A stretch of 64,000 nucleotides of DNA from Pseudomonas viridiflava (GTDB lineage Bacteria > Pseudomonadota > Gammaproteobacteria > Pseudomonadales > Pseudomonadaceae). The DNA lies in NCBI GenBank assembly GCA_900596015.1, contig UVIF01000012.1, positions 372,001 through 436,000 of the forward strand. The letters run 5' to 3'. Below are positions 1 to 7,394 of this stretch, piece after piece. The notes beneath the pieces were generated by a model, which saw nothing but the letters and a program-made list of their open reading frames with translations, was not told the DNA's origin and ran no database searches. The position numbers were made by a program, and so were the translations under genes. Within the stretch, counting starts at the first letter, position 1. The number at the start of each line of letters is the position of its first letter.

Positions 1-358
1 GCGCCTGCACCAGTTCAGCCCAGTCGACTACCTCCCTCCAGTCGTCACCCGCCTGAGGCTCCCAGGCCGGACGGCGCAAGGCCCAGCACTCGATACCGGC
101 CAGGCTCGCAGCCTTCGCAGCATTGGCGCTGATCTGCGCCGCATAGGGATGAGTCGCGTCCACCAGCAGCGTAATGCCCTCGTCACGAATGTAGGCTGCC
201 AGCCCTTCAGCCCCGCCATACCCACCGACACGCACCTGACAACGCAGGTCGGTCGGCACGCGGCCCACGCCCGCCAGGCTGTAGACATGCTCAGGCCCCA
301 AGGTCCGTGCGATCGCCAAGGCTTCGGTTACGCCGCCGAGCAGCAGAATGCGCTTCAT
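1..358 (-). CDS. cobK: Precorrin-6A reductase CobK (partial, C-terminus outside window)
   Basis: This gene runs off the left edge of the window, so only about the first 119 residues are present. CobK reduces precorrin-6A with NADPH in the aerobic corrin pathway. The translation opens [18 protein letters not shown], a Rossmann-type Gly-rich start, and later shows [14 protein letters not shown], the conserved D-x-THPY signature of the CobK/CbiJ family. Its ATG overlaps the stop codon of cbiD by four bases (ATGA), so it is the last visible gene of a leftward cobL-cbiD-cobK operon. The assignment rests on the signature and on context. The length cannot be judged because the gene is cut. Confidence 0.9.
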   Translation of the reverse strand, partial: MKRILLLGGVTEALAIARTLGPEHVYSLAGVGRVPTDLRCQVRVGGYGGAEGLAAYIRDEGITLLVDATHPYAAQISANAAKAASLAGIECWALRRPAWEPQAGDDWREVVDWAELVQA

Positions 359-1452
359 GGCTTCACCCCCGCCCAACCGACGATGCCACCTTGGCGGTCG
401 ATCGCGAACACCTCCACCTGAACCTGATCCGGCACCACGCTGCAGGCGAAGCGCCAGGCATGGCGGCAGACTTCATCGCCCAGCTTCACACCTTCGGCAT
501 GGGCCAGGGCCAAGGCTTGCTGGCTGGTGTTGGCCGCGCAGATCCGCGCTTGCAGGTCACTGCCCGCGCCGATGTCGCGCGCCCAACCCGCCAATTGCGT
601 CAGGTCGATGCTCGAATGCCGGCTGTGCAGGTCCATGTGCCCCGCCGCCAGCTTGCTGATCTTGCCGAAACCGCCACACAGGCTGAGTTTGTCCACGGGC
701 ACCTTGCGCAGGTGTTTGAGTACCGCACCGACGAAGTCGCCCATCTCGATCAGCGCGATCTCGGGCAACGCGTAGACCTGGCGCATGGTGTCCTCGCTGG
801 CATTGCCGGTACACGCGGCGATGTGCCGGTAGCCGTTGGTGGTCGCCACATCGATGCCTTGATGAATGGAGGCGATGTAAGCCGCGCACGAGAACGGCCG
901 CACGATGCCGCTGGTGCCCAGGATCGACAGTCCACCAAGGATGCCCAGGCGCGGGTTCATGGTCTTGAGCGCCAGGCCGGCGCCGTTCTCGACGTTGACG
1001 GTGACCTCGAAGCCGCCGCCGTAGCCATGTTCTTCGGCCAACCGCGCCAGATGCTCGCTGATCATCCGCCGCGGCACCGGATTGATCGCCGGTTCACCGA
1101 CGCCCAGCACCAGTCCGGGTCGGGTCACGGTGCCCACACCGTCGCCGGCCAGGAAGCGGATGCCGGGCACCTCCAGCAGGCGTACCCGGGTGTACAGCAG
1201 CGCGCCGTGGGTCACGTCCGGGTCGTCGCCGCCGTCCTTGAGGGTACCCGCTTCAGCGCCGTCGGCATTCAGCCGGCAGAACTCCAGACGCATCGACACC
1301 TGCTTGCCCTTGGGCAGCACGATATGCACCGCATCGCTGGCGCCTGCGCCGAGCAGCAGCCGCGCGGCGGCCAGACTGGTGGCCGTGGCGCAGCTGCCAG
1401 TGGTCAGGCCGCTGCGCAGTGGCGCTGGCTGCTCCGCTGTTTCTTCACGCAT
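355..1452 (-). CDS. cbiD: Cobalt-precorrin-5B C1-methyltransferase CbiD
   Basis: A 365-residue CbiD-family protein, close to the usual family length. It methylates C-1 of the corrin ring with release of the two-carbon fragment, using S-adenosylmethionine. The N-terminus carries the family hallmark [13 protein letters not shown] at residues 12-24. The reading frame is open 28 codons further upstream, but the ATG at 1450-1452 sits just before this hallmark and overlaps the 3' end of cobL by eight bases, which fits a tight operon. CbiD is usually linked to the anaerobic pathway, while the neighbours CobG, CobJ and CobL belong to the aerobic one. In pseudomonads CbiD is thought to stand in for CobF. 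Confidence 0.92.
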   Translation of the reverse strand: MREETAEQPAPLRSGLTTGSCATATSLAAARLLLGAGASDAVHIVLPKGKQVSMRLEFCRLNADGAEAGTLKDGGDDPDVTHGALLYTRVRLLEVPGIRFLAGDGVGTVTRPGLVLGVGEPAINPVPRRMISEHLARLAEEHGYGGGFEVTVNVENGAGLALKTMNPRLGILGGLSILGTSGIVRPFSCAAYIASIHQGIDVATTNGYRHIAACTGNASEDTMRQVYALPEIALIEMGDFVGAVLKHLRKVPVDKLSLCGGFGKISKLAAGHMDLHSRHSSIDLTQLAGWARDIGAGSDLQARICAANTSQQALALAHAEGVKLGDEVCRHAWRFACSVVPDQVQVEVFAIDRQGGIVGWAGVKP

Positions 1453-2653
1453 CGAAAGGCTTGACCGCGTCGAGCAGGGTGATCGGCAGCGCCTGGCGCC
1501 AGGTGTCGAACTCGCCCAACGGACAGGCCTGGGCAATGTGCAGGCGAGTCAGTTCGCCACCGTAGCGCTCGCGCCACTGCACCAGAGTCACTTCGCTTTG
1601 CAGCGTGACCGCGTTGGCCACCAGACGTCCGCCGGGTTTGAGCGCCGCCCAGCAGTCGCTCAGCACGTTCTCGCGGGTGACGCCGCCGCCGATGAAGATC
1701 GCGTCAGGCATGGCCAGCCCGGCCAGGGCATCCGGCGCCCGACCGCGCACCAGTTGCAGACCCGGCACGCCGAGAGCGTCACGGTTGTGTTCGATCAAGG
1801 CTTGCCGGCCTTCGTCGGATTCGACCGCGATGGCACGGCAACTGCGGTGGGCGCGCATCCATTCGATGCCGATCGAGCCACAGCCGGCACCGACGTCCCA
1901 CAGCAACTCGCCCGGCTGGGGTGCCAGACGGGCCAGGGTCACTGCGCGAATATCGCGCTTGGTCAGTTGGCCATCGTGGCGAAAGGCAGTGTCGGGCAGG
2001 CCGGCCAGGGGTGACAGACGCGGGGCGTCCGGGCTGGCCTGGCATTCGATGGCGATCAGGTTGAGCGCGGCTATCTCACTGAAATCATCGTTGGCGGTGC
2101 CGTCGACACGACGCTCGCCGGGCCCTCCCAGGTGCTCGAGCACGGTCATGCGGCTGGGGCCGAAGCCGCGCTCGCGCAGTAACTGCGCAACGGCCTGCGG
2201 GCTTGTCCCATCGTTGCTCAACACCAGCAAGCGCTGGCCGCTGTACAGGTGCGCGGCCAGCGCCGCGACCGGACGGGCGACCACCGACAGGGTCACCACG
2301 TCCTGCAGTGGCCAGCCCAGACGGGCAGCGGCCAGCGAGTAGGAAGACGGCGAGGGCAGCACGTGCATCTGCGCTGCCGGGACTTGCCGCGCCAGGCTGG
2401 CGCCGACGCCATAGAGCATCGGGTCACCGCTGGCCAGCACGCAGACCGCCTCGCCGGGCTCGGACAGTACCGCATCGAGGCTGAATGGGCTGGGCCAGGC
2501 GACGCGGGTACCGACGATGCAGCGCGGCAGCAGTTCGAGCTGGCGGGGCGAGCCGACGATGCGCCGCGCACTCAACAATGCACGTCGCGCCTGTTTGCCC
2601 AGGCCCGCAAATCCGTCTTCACCGATACCTACCAGGGTCAGCCAGGCCGACAT
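1445..2653 (-). CDS. cobL: Precorrin-6Y C5,15-methyltransferase (decarboxylating) CobL, CbiE-CbiT fusion
   Basis: A 402-residue two-domain enzyme that methylates C-5 and C-15 of precorrin-6Y and removes the acetate side chain at C-12. Residues 1-200 are the CbiE-type tetrapyrrole methylase, with VGIGEDG at 8-14 and ASGDPMLYG at 74-82. Residues 215-390 are the CbiT-type methylase, with the SAM-binding loop [16 protein letters not shown] at 250-265. The ATG is preceded by a good ribosome site (GAGGGATATTC). It is the first gene of the leftward cob operon and is divergent from cobG. Length and domain order match CobL rather than separate CbiE and CbiT. Confidence 0.95.
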   Translation of the reverse strand: MSAWLTLVGIGEDGFAGLGKQARRALLSARRIVGSPRQLELLPRCIVGTRVAWPSPFSLDAVLSEPGEAVCVLASGDPMLYGVGASLARQVPAAQMHVLPSPSSYSLAAARLGWPLQDVVTLSVVARPVAALAAHLYSGQRLLVLSNDGTSPQAVAQLLRERGFGPSRMTVLEHLGGPGERRVDGTANDDFSEIAALNLIAIECQASPDAPRLSPLAGLPDTAFRHDGQLTKRDIRAVTLARLAPQPGELLWDVGAGCGSIGIEWMRAHRSCRAIAVESDEGRQALIEHNRDALGVPGLQLVRGRAPDALAGLAMPDAIFIGGGVTRENVLSDCWAALKPGGRLVANAVTLQSEVTLVQWRERYGGELTRLHIAQACPLGEFDTWRQALPITLLDAVKPFDA

Positions 2654-2770
2654 GAATATCCCTCATACAAAGCTATTCCGACGGGCAGACTTTTCATGCC
2701 TTCGGCCAAAGCAGGCATAATACCGCGCCTTACCCTTTCCAGTGGTTTTTCGCGTGCGCCCGGTGCCCCT
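2654..2770. promoter_or_regulatory. Divergent cobL/cobG promoter region
   Basis: This 117-bp gap separates the divergent cobL and cobG operons and must hold both promoters. The sequence ATAATA at 2718-2723 reads as TATTAT leftward, a possible -10 box for cobL, and CATAAT rightward at 2716-2721 for cobG. Neither has a clear -35 box. The gap is too short for a cobalamin riboswitch and none was recognised. Promoter placement is a guess. Confidence 0.35.
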
Positions 2771-4213
2771 TTGAACAAGACCTCGAACGTTGTCCGCCCC
2801 TCGGCGTGTCCGGGGTTGCTGCGTATCGTGCAAGCGTTGGACGGGGGCATCTGCCGCATCAAACTGGCCGGCGGCGAACTGGGTGCGGACCAGGCCGAGG
2901 CCGTCGCCGAAGCCGCCGAGCGGTATGCCGGGGGAACGATCGAGGCAACCAACCGCAGCAATCTGCAGATACGGGGTATCGGTGAACGTCATCAGGCCTT
3001 GATCGAGCATTTGCTGCAGGCTGGCCTGGGTCCACGGGACGCGGCCGGCGACGACGTGCGTAATGTCATGCTCAGCCCCACTGCCGGCATCGACCGCGAA
3101 CGGATCGTCGACACGCGCCCGCTGGCGGCCCGGGTCATCCACAGCCTGGAAACCGAGCCGCGCTTCCATGCGTTGTCGGCCAAGTTCGCCGTGCAACTGC
3201 ATGGCGGCGAGCGCCTGGCAATGCTCGAGCATCACCACGATCTGTGGCTGTCGGCCTTCGAGCGTGATGGACAGTGCTGGTGGGCGTTCGGCCTGGCCGG
3301 ATGCCCTGGCGTGGACCAGCCCTGGGGCGCGGTCCCCTTCGAGCAGGGCCATGCCCTGGTGGTGGCGGTACTGGAGCGCTTCCTGGAACTGGCGCGCCCT
3401 GAACACACGCGAATGCGCGATCTGCTTGCCGACGCCGTCTTCGCAGGCAGAGGGCTCAGCCGCCCGTCTCGCTCCCACAGGATCCTCGTCGCTGATACCA
3501 CCATGCCAGCCCCCACAGCCAATGCAGGAAAGATTGCTGCTCCTGTGGGAGCGGGCTCTGCCCGCGAAGCGGCCGCCACTGACACCACCCAGGCATTCCT
3601 CAGCACCCTGGGTCTGCCTGTTTGCTCTGCACCACTGGACAAGCCGCTGGCCGCTTTCAAACTGGGCATCCAGCCACAGCGCCAACCGGGCCTGAGCTTC
3701 ATCTGCACCCTGGCCCCCCTGGGCCGGCTGACCCCGGCCATGCTGCGCGGCGCCGCCCAGCTCGCTCGCGACCACGGCAACGGCACTCTGCGCATGACCC
3801 CATGGCAAGGCCTGTTGCTGCCTGATCTACGCGATCCGCAACCCGTGCTCCAGGCCCTGACCCACCTGGGCTTCATCACCAGCGCGGAGCAGCCACTGGC
3901 TGCCATGATCGCCTGCACAGGTGCCAGCGGCTGTGCCAAGGGCCTGGCCGACACCAAGGCGGATGCCGTTCGCCTCGCCGCTTTGCTGCCCGTGCGGGCG
4001 CCGCTGAGCGTACATCTGAGCGGCTGCCCACGTTCATGCGCCGCGGCCCATGTCGCCCCGGCGACCCTGCTGGCCAGCAGTGCCGGCCACTATGACCTGT
4101 ATCTGCGCGACGCCGAACAACCCGGATTCGGGGCTCTGCTCGCGCGCCATCTTTCACTGGATGCGGCCGCTGCCCTGCTGCGCGACCGCTCACGGAGCGA
4201 CACCCATGATTGA
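2771..4213 (+). CDS. cobG: Precorrin-3B synthase CobG, with an in-frame REPIN-derived segment
   Basis: A 480-residue monooxygenase that converts precorrin-3A to precorrin-3B, the ring-contraction step that marks the aerobic B12 pathway. It is a sulfite-reductase-like protein: RPSACPGLLRIVQALDGG lies at the N-terminus, and the C-terminal half carries C-x5-C (CTGASGC) and C-x3-C (CPRSC), ligands for a 4Fe-4S centre. I chose the TTG at 2771 because conserved sequence starts within ten residues. An in-frame ATG at 2696 is the alternative, and neither has a strong ribosome site. Residues about 223-270, between the two repeated halves, are encoded by an inverted pair of REP sequences. The gene overlaps cobH by eight bases. 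Confidence 0.9.
   Translation: MNKTSNVVRPSACPGLLRIVQALDGGICRIKLAGGELGADQAEAVAEAAERYAGGTIEATNRSNLQIRGIGERHQALIEHLLQAGLGPRDAAGDDVRNVMLSPTAGIDRERIVDTRPLAARVIHSLETEPRFHALSAKFAVQLHGGERLAMLEHHHDLWLSAFERDGQCWWAFGLAGCPGVDQPWGAVPFEQGHALVVAVLERFLELARPEHTRMRDLLADAVFAGRGLSRPSRSHRILVADTTMPAPTANAGKIAAPVGAGSAREAAATDTTQAFLSTLGLPVCSAPLDKPLAAFKLGIQPQRQPGLSFICTLAPLGRLTPAMLRGAAQLARDHGNGTLRMTPWQGLLLPDLRDPQPVLQALTHLGFITSAEQPLAAMIACTGASGCAKGLADTKADAVRLAALLPVRAPLSVHLSGCPRSCAAAHVAPATLLASSAGHYDLYLRDAEQPGFGALLARHLSLDAAAALLRDRSRSDTHD
3439..3576. repeat. REPIN (inverted REP pair) inside cobG
   Basis: The right arm at 3542-3576 is a canonical P. putida-type REP beginning CCTGTGGGAGCGGGC and ending GCCCGCGAAGCGGC. The left arm at 3439-3482 is an inverted, degenerate copy that ends in GCTCCCACAGG and carries extra bases in its middle. 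About 60 bp of non-repeat DNA lies between them. The whole unit keeps the cobG reading frame open without a stop, so it is translated. Confidence 0.75.
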
Positions 4214-4832
4214 CTACATCCGCGATGGTCAGGAGATCTATCGCAACTCCTTCGCCATCATTCGTGCCGAAGCGAAGCTGGACCAGATCCCCGCGGACCT
4301 GGAAAAGCTCGCGGTGCGGGTCATTCACGCCTGCGGCATGGTCGATGTCGTCCAGGACCTGCGCTTCTCGCCCGGCGCCGGCAAAGCCGGCCGCGACGCC
4401 CTCGCCGCCGGCGCGCCGATCCTGTGCGACGCGCGCATGGTCGCCGAAGGCATTACCCGCGCCCGGCTGCCCGCCAACAATCAGGTGATCTGTACCCTCA
4501 AGGACGATAGCGTGCCAGCCCTTGCCCAAGCTTTGGGCAACACCCGCTCGGCAGCTGCGCTGGAGCTGTGGCGGCCCCATCTGGAGGGCTCGGTGGTGGT
4601 CATCGGCAACGCGCCGACGGCGTTGTTCCACCTGCTCGACATGATTGATGCCGGCGCGCCCAAGCCCGCCTTGATCCTCGGCTTTCCAGTCGGTTTCGTC
4701 GGCGCGGCCGAGTCCAAGGCGATGCTAGCGGCGGACAGCCGTGGCGTGCCGTTCGTCATCGTCGAAGGCCGCAAGGGTGGCAGTGCCATGGCTGCCGCAG
4801 CGGTCAATGCACTGGCCACGGAGGTCGAGTGA
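4206..4832 (+). CDS. cobH: Precorrin-8X methylmutase CobH
   Basis: A 208-residue isomerase that moves the methyl group from C-11 to C-12 of precorrin-8X to give hydrogenobyrinate. The start [20 protein letters not shown] and the internal [17 protein letters not shown] are typical of CobH/CbiC, including the conserved histidine thought to be catalytic. The length is normal for the family. The ATG lies within the last codons of cobG (eight-base overlap), and the stop overlaps the cobI start, so the four rightward cob genes are translationally coupled. Confidence 0.95.
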   Translation: MIDYIRDGQEIYRNSFAIIRAEAKLDQIPADLEKLAVRVIHACGMVDVVQDLRFSPGAGKAGRDALAAGAPILCDARMVAEGITRARLPANNQVICTLKDDSVPALAQALGNTRSAAALELWRPHLEGSVVVIGNAPTALFHLLDMIDAGAPKPALILGFPVGFVGAAESKAMLAADSRGVPFVIVEGRKGGSAMAAAAVNALATEVE

Positions 4833-5563
4833 TGCAACCGCGTGGCCGTCTGCTGGGACTGGGCGTAGGCCCGGGCGATCCCGAACTGATCACCGTAAAA
4901 GCGCTGCGTCTGTTGCGCGAGGCGCCGGTGGTGGCCTATTTCGTCGCCAGGGGCAAGAAGGGCAACGCCTTCGGCATCATCGAGGGCCACCTGCAGGCTC
5001 TGCAAACGCTGCTGCCGCTGGTCTACCCGGTCACTACCGAAGCACTGCCCGCACCGCTGTCCTATGAACAGGTCATCAGCGATTTCTACGACACCGCCAG
5101 CCTGGACGTCGCCGCGCACCTGGATGCCGGCCGTGACGTGGCAGTGATCTGCGAGGGCGATCCGTTCTTCTACGGCTCCTACATGTACCTGCACGACCGG
5201 CTCGCCGAGCGCTATGAAGCCCAGGTGATCCCTGGCGTCTGTTCGATGCTCGGCGGTGCTTCGGTGCTGGGCGCACCGTTGGTGTATCGCAACCAGAGCC
5301 TGTCGGTGCTGTCGGGCGTGCTGCCGGCGGACGACCTCAAGCGGCGCCTGGCCGATGCCGACGCCGCCGTGATCATGAAGCTGGGCCGCAACTTTCCCAA
5401 GGTCCGCCAGGTGTTGACCGAGCTTGGCCTGGCCAAGCGAGCCCTGTATGTCGAGCGCGCCACCATGGCCAATCAGAAGATCGTCCCCCTGGCCGAAGTC
5501 GATCCGACCTCGTCGCCCTATTTTTCCTTGATCATCGTTCCGGGTGAGAGGTGGCAAGGCTGA
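4832..5563 (+). CDS. cobI: Precorrin-2 C20-methyltransferase CobI
   Basis: A 243-residue SAM-dependent tetrapyrrole methylase that methylates precorrin-2 at C-20. It shows the family elements [22 protein letters not shown] near the N-terminus and [14 protein letters not shown] in the middle. A GTG at 4829 is also in frame, but the ATG at 4832 overlaps the cobH stop as TGATG and lies seven bases after GGAGG at 4820-4824, so I prefer it. The end overlaps the cobJ start in the same way. Confidence 0.95.
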   Translation: MQPRGRLLGLGVGPGDPELITVKALRLLREAPVVAYFVARGKKGNAFGIIEGHLQALQTLLPLVYPVTTEALPAPLSYEQVISDFYDTASLDVAAHLDAGRDVAVICEGDPFFYGSYMYLHDRLAERYEAQVIPGVCSMLGGASVLGAPLVYRNQSLSVLSGVLPADDLKRRLADADAAVIMKLGRNFPKVRQVLTELGLAKRALYVERATMANQKIVPLAEVDPTSSPYFSLIIVPGERWQG

Positions 5564-7254
5564 TGTACGCTCCCGCAATCGTCATTCTCGGCAGCGGCGC
5601 CCTGGCCACCGCGCGGCGCCTGCAGCAACTCTATCCACAGGCGCTGATTCACGGCCTGGCCGAGCGCGTGACCGGTGTCGACCGCAGCTACCAGGACTTC
5701 GGCGCCACCTTGCGTCAGTTGTATCGGCAGGACACGCCGATCATTGCCCTGTGCGCGGCGGGCATCGTCATCCGTAGCCTGGCGTCGGTCCTGCTGGAGA
5801 AGGGTGCCGAACCGCCGGTGCTGGCCGTGGCTGAAGACGGCAGCGCCGTGGTGCCGCTGTTGGGTGGCCTGGCCGGGGTCAACGTGCTGGCTCGCGAGAT
5901 TGGCGCAGCCCTGGGGGCCGCCGCCGCGATCACCACCAGCGGCGAGTTGCGTTTCGGTACCTGCCTGCTCAATCCGCCCAGCGGCTATGCCCTGGCCGAC
6001 CTGGAACTGGGCAAGCGCTTCGTTTCCGATCTGCTCGCCGGTGAACGGGTGCGCGTCGAAGGCGCCGCGCCCTGGCTGGACGACGCACGGCTGCCCGAGG
6101 ACGCACAGGCGCGCCTGGCCATTCATGTCGGCAGCGAGGCGCGGGCGCCGGTTGCCCACGAACTGCTCATCCATCCGCGCAACGTGCTGGTGGCAGTCAA
6201 TGCAGCGCTGCCTCACCTGGCGCAAGCCGTGCGTGACGCGCTGCAGGGCCGTCATATTGCCCTGCCATCGTTGGCGTGCCTGCTGGCGGACGAGTGCGCC
6301 ATGGCCGATCCGGCACTGCACGAGGCTGCCGCCGATTTGGGCGTGCCGCTGCGGTTTGCCTCGGCGCAAGGCTCGCCGGTGCAGATGGCCGGTCACGCGG
6401 TGCCGCAGTCGTCGCCCGTGGCGATCGGCGAACACTTGGCGATCGCCATGGCCGAGCAGCCACTGGACCTGTCGGGCATTGGCCGGCCGCGCGGGCGTCT
6501 GGCCGTCATCGGCCTGGGCCCCGGCGCCGCCGACCTCATGGTCCCGGCGGTCAAAACGGAGCTGGCACGTGCCAACGACGTTCTCGGCTACGAAACCTAC
6601 GTGCGCATGGCCGGCCCGTTTCGCGCCGATCAGGTGCTGCACTGCACCGACAATCGCGAAGAGATGCAGCGCGCCCGGCACGCGTTCGAATTGGCCGCTC
6701 AGGGGCGCTCGGTGGTGGTGGTGTCGTCCGGTGACCCCGGCGTGTTCGCCATGGCGGCCGCCGTGCTGGAGGCGCTGCATGAATCCGCCGACCCGAGCTG
6801 GCACTCGGTAGAGCTGCAGATGCTACCCGGCGTGTCGGCCTCCCTGGCCACGGCGGCACAGGCCGGCGCGCCGCTGGGCCACGATTTTTGCGTGCTGTCG
6901 CTGTCCGACAACCTCAAACCCTGGGCAATCATCGAGAAGCGCCTGGACCTGGCCTGTCAGGCTGATCTGGCCCTGGCGTTCTACAACCCGATTTCCCGTT
7001 CGCGGCCATGGCAACTGGGCAAGGCGCTGGACATCGTTCGGCTGCATCGCACACCTGCTACCCCCGTGGTGCTGGGCCGCGACATCGGCCGTCCCGGCCA
7101 GACCTTGCGGGTCATCACGCTGGGCGAGCTGACGCCTGAACAGGTGGACATGCGCACCATGGTGCTGGTGGGCTCCTCCACCACCTGCACCTTCGCCAAG
7201 GCCGCAGGCGGCACCTGGGTATACACGCCACGCTGGTACGGCACCAAGCCCTGA
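5563..7254 (+). CDS. cobJ: CbiG / precorrin-3B C17-methyltransferase CobJ fusion
   Basis: A 563-residue fusion. Residues 1 to about 305 resemble CbiG (cobalamin biosynthesis protein, central and C-terminal parts), with CAAGIVIRSLASVLLEKG and the AAITTSGE stretch. Residues about 312-563 are the CobJ methylase, starting RGRLAVIGLGPGAADLM and containing VSSGDPGVFAMA. CobJ methylates C-17 of precorrin-3B and contracts the ring. The ATG at 5563 overlaps the cobI stop as TGATG. A GTG at 5551 is possible. This fusion is, to my knowledge, usual in pseudomonads. The role of the CbiG part in an aerobic pathway that has CobG is unclear. Confidence 0.92.
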   Translation: MYAPAIVILGSGALATARRLQQLYPQALIHGLAERVTGVDRSYQDFGATLRQLYRQDTPIIALCAAGIVIRSLASVLLEKGAEPPVLAVAEDGSAVVPLLGGLAGVNVLAREIGAALGAAAAITTSGELRFGTCLLNPPSGYALADLELGKRFVSDLLAGERVRVEGAAPWLDDARLPEDAQARLAIHVGSEARAPVAHELLIHPRNVLVAVNAALPHLAQAVRDALQGRHIALPSLACLLADECAMADPALHEAAADLGVPLRFASAQGSPVQMAGHAVPQSSPVAIGEHLAIAMAEQPLDLSGIGRPRGRLAVIGLGPGAADLMVPAVKTELARANDVLGYETYVRMAGPFRADQVLHCTDNREEMQRARHAFELAAQGRSVVVVSSGDPGVFAMAAAVLEALHESADPSWHSVELQMLPGVSASLATAAQAGAPLGHDFCVLSLSDNLKPWAIIEKRLDLACQADLALAFYNPISRSRPWQLGKALDIVRLHRTPATPVVLGRDIGRPGQTLRVITLGELTPEQVDMRTMVLVGSSTTCTFAKAAGGTWVYTPRWYGTKP

Positions 7255-7287
7255 TCTACAAACGAACACCAACCGCCGCCGAACGTC

Positions 7288-7384
7288 CCCTGTAGCAGCG
7301 GCGCAAGCCGCGTCCGGCCGCACCGCACACTTCCTGACACACCGTGTGTGACGCCGACGCGGCTCGCGCCGCTGCTACGGGGGC
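7288..7384. repeat. REPIN between cobJ and retS
   Basis: Two inverted arms, TGTAGCAGCGGCGCAAGCCG at 7291-7310 and its mirror ending CGGCTCGCGCCGCTGCTACG at 7360-7379, flank about 45 bp containing the small palindrome CACACCGTGTGTG. The pair lies between the convergent ends of cobJ and retS and can fold into a large hairpin that may stop transcription from both sides. The arm sequence is a different REP class from that in cobG but matches the one at 11600. Confidence 0.8.
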
Positions 7385-7394
7385 ACGTGCAAGG

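Noticed and set aside
2654-2770. Cobalamin riboswitch between cobL and cobG
   Set aside because: The gap is only 117 bp and no B12-box-like sequence or fold was found.
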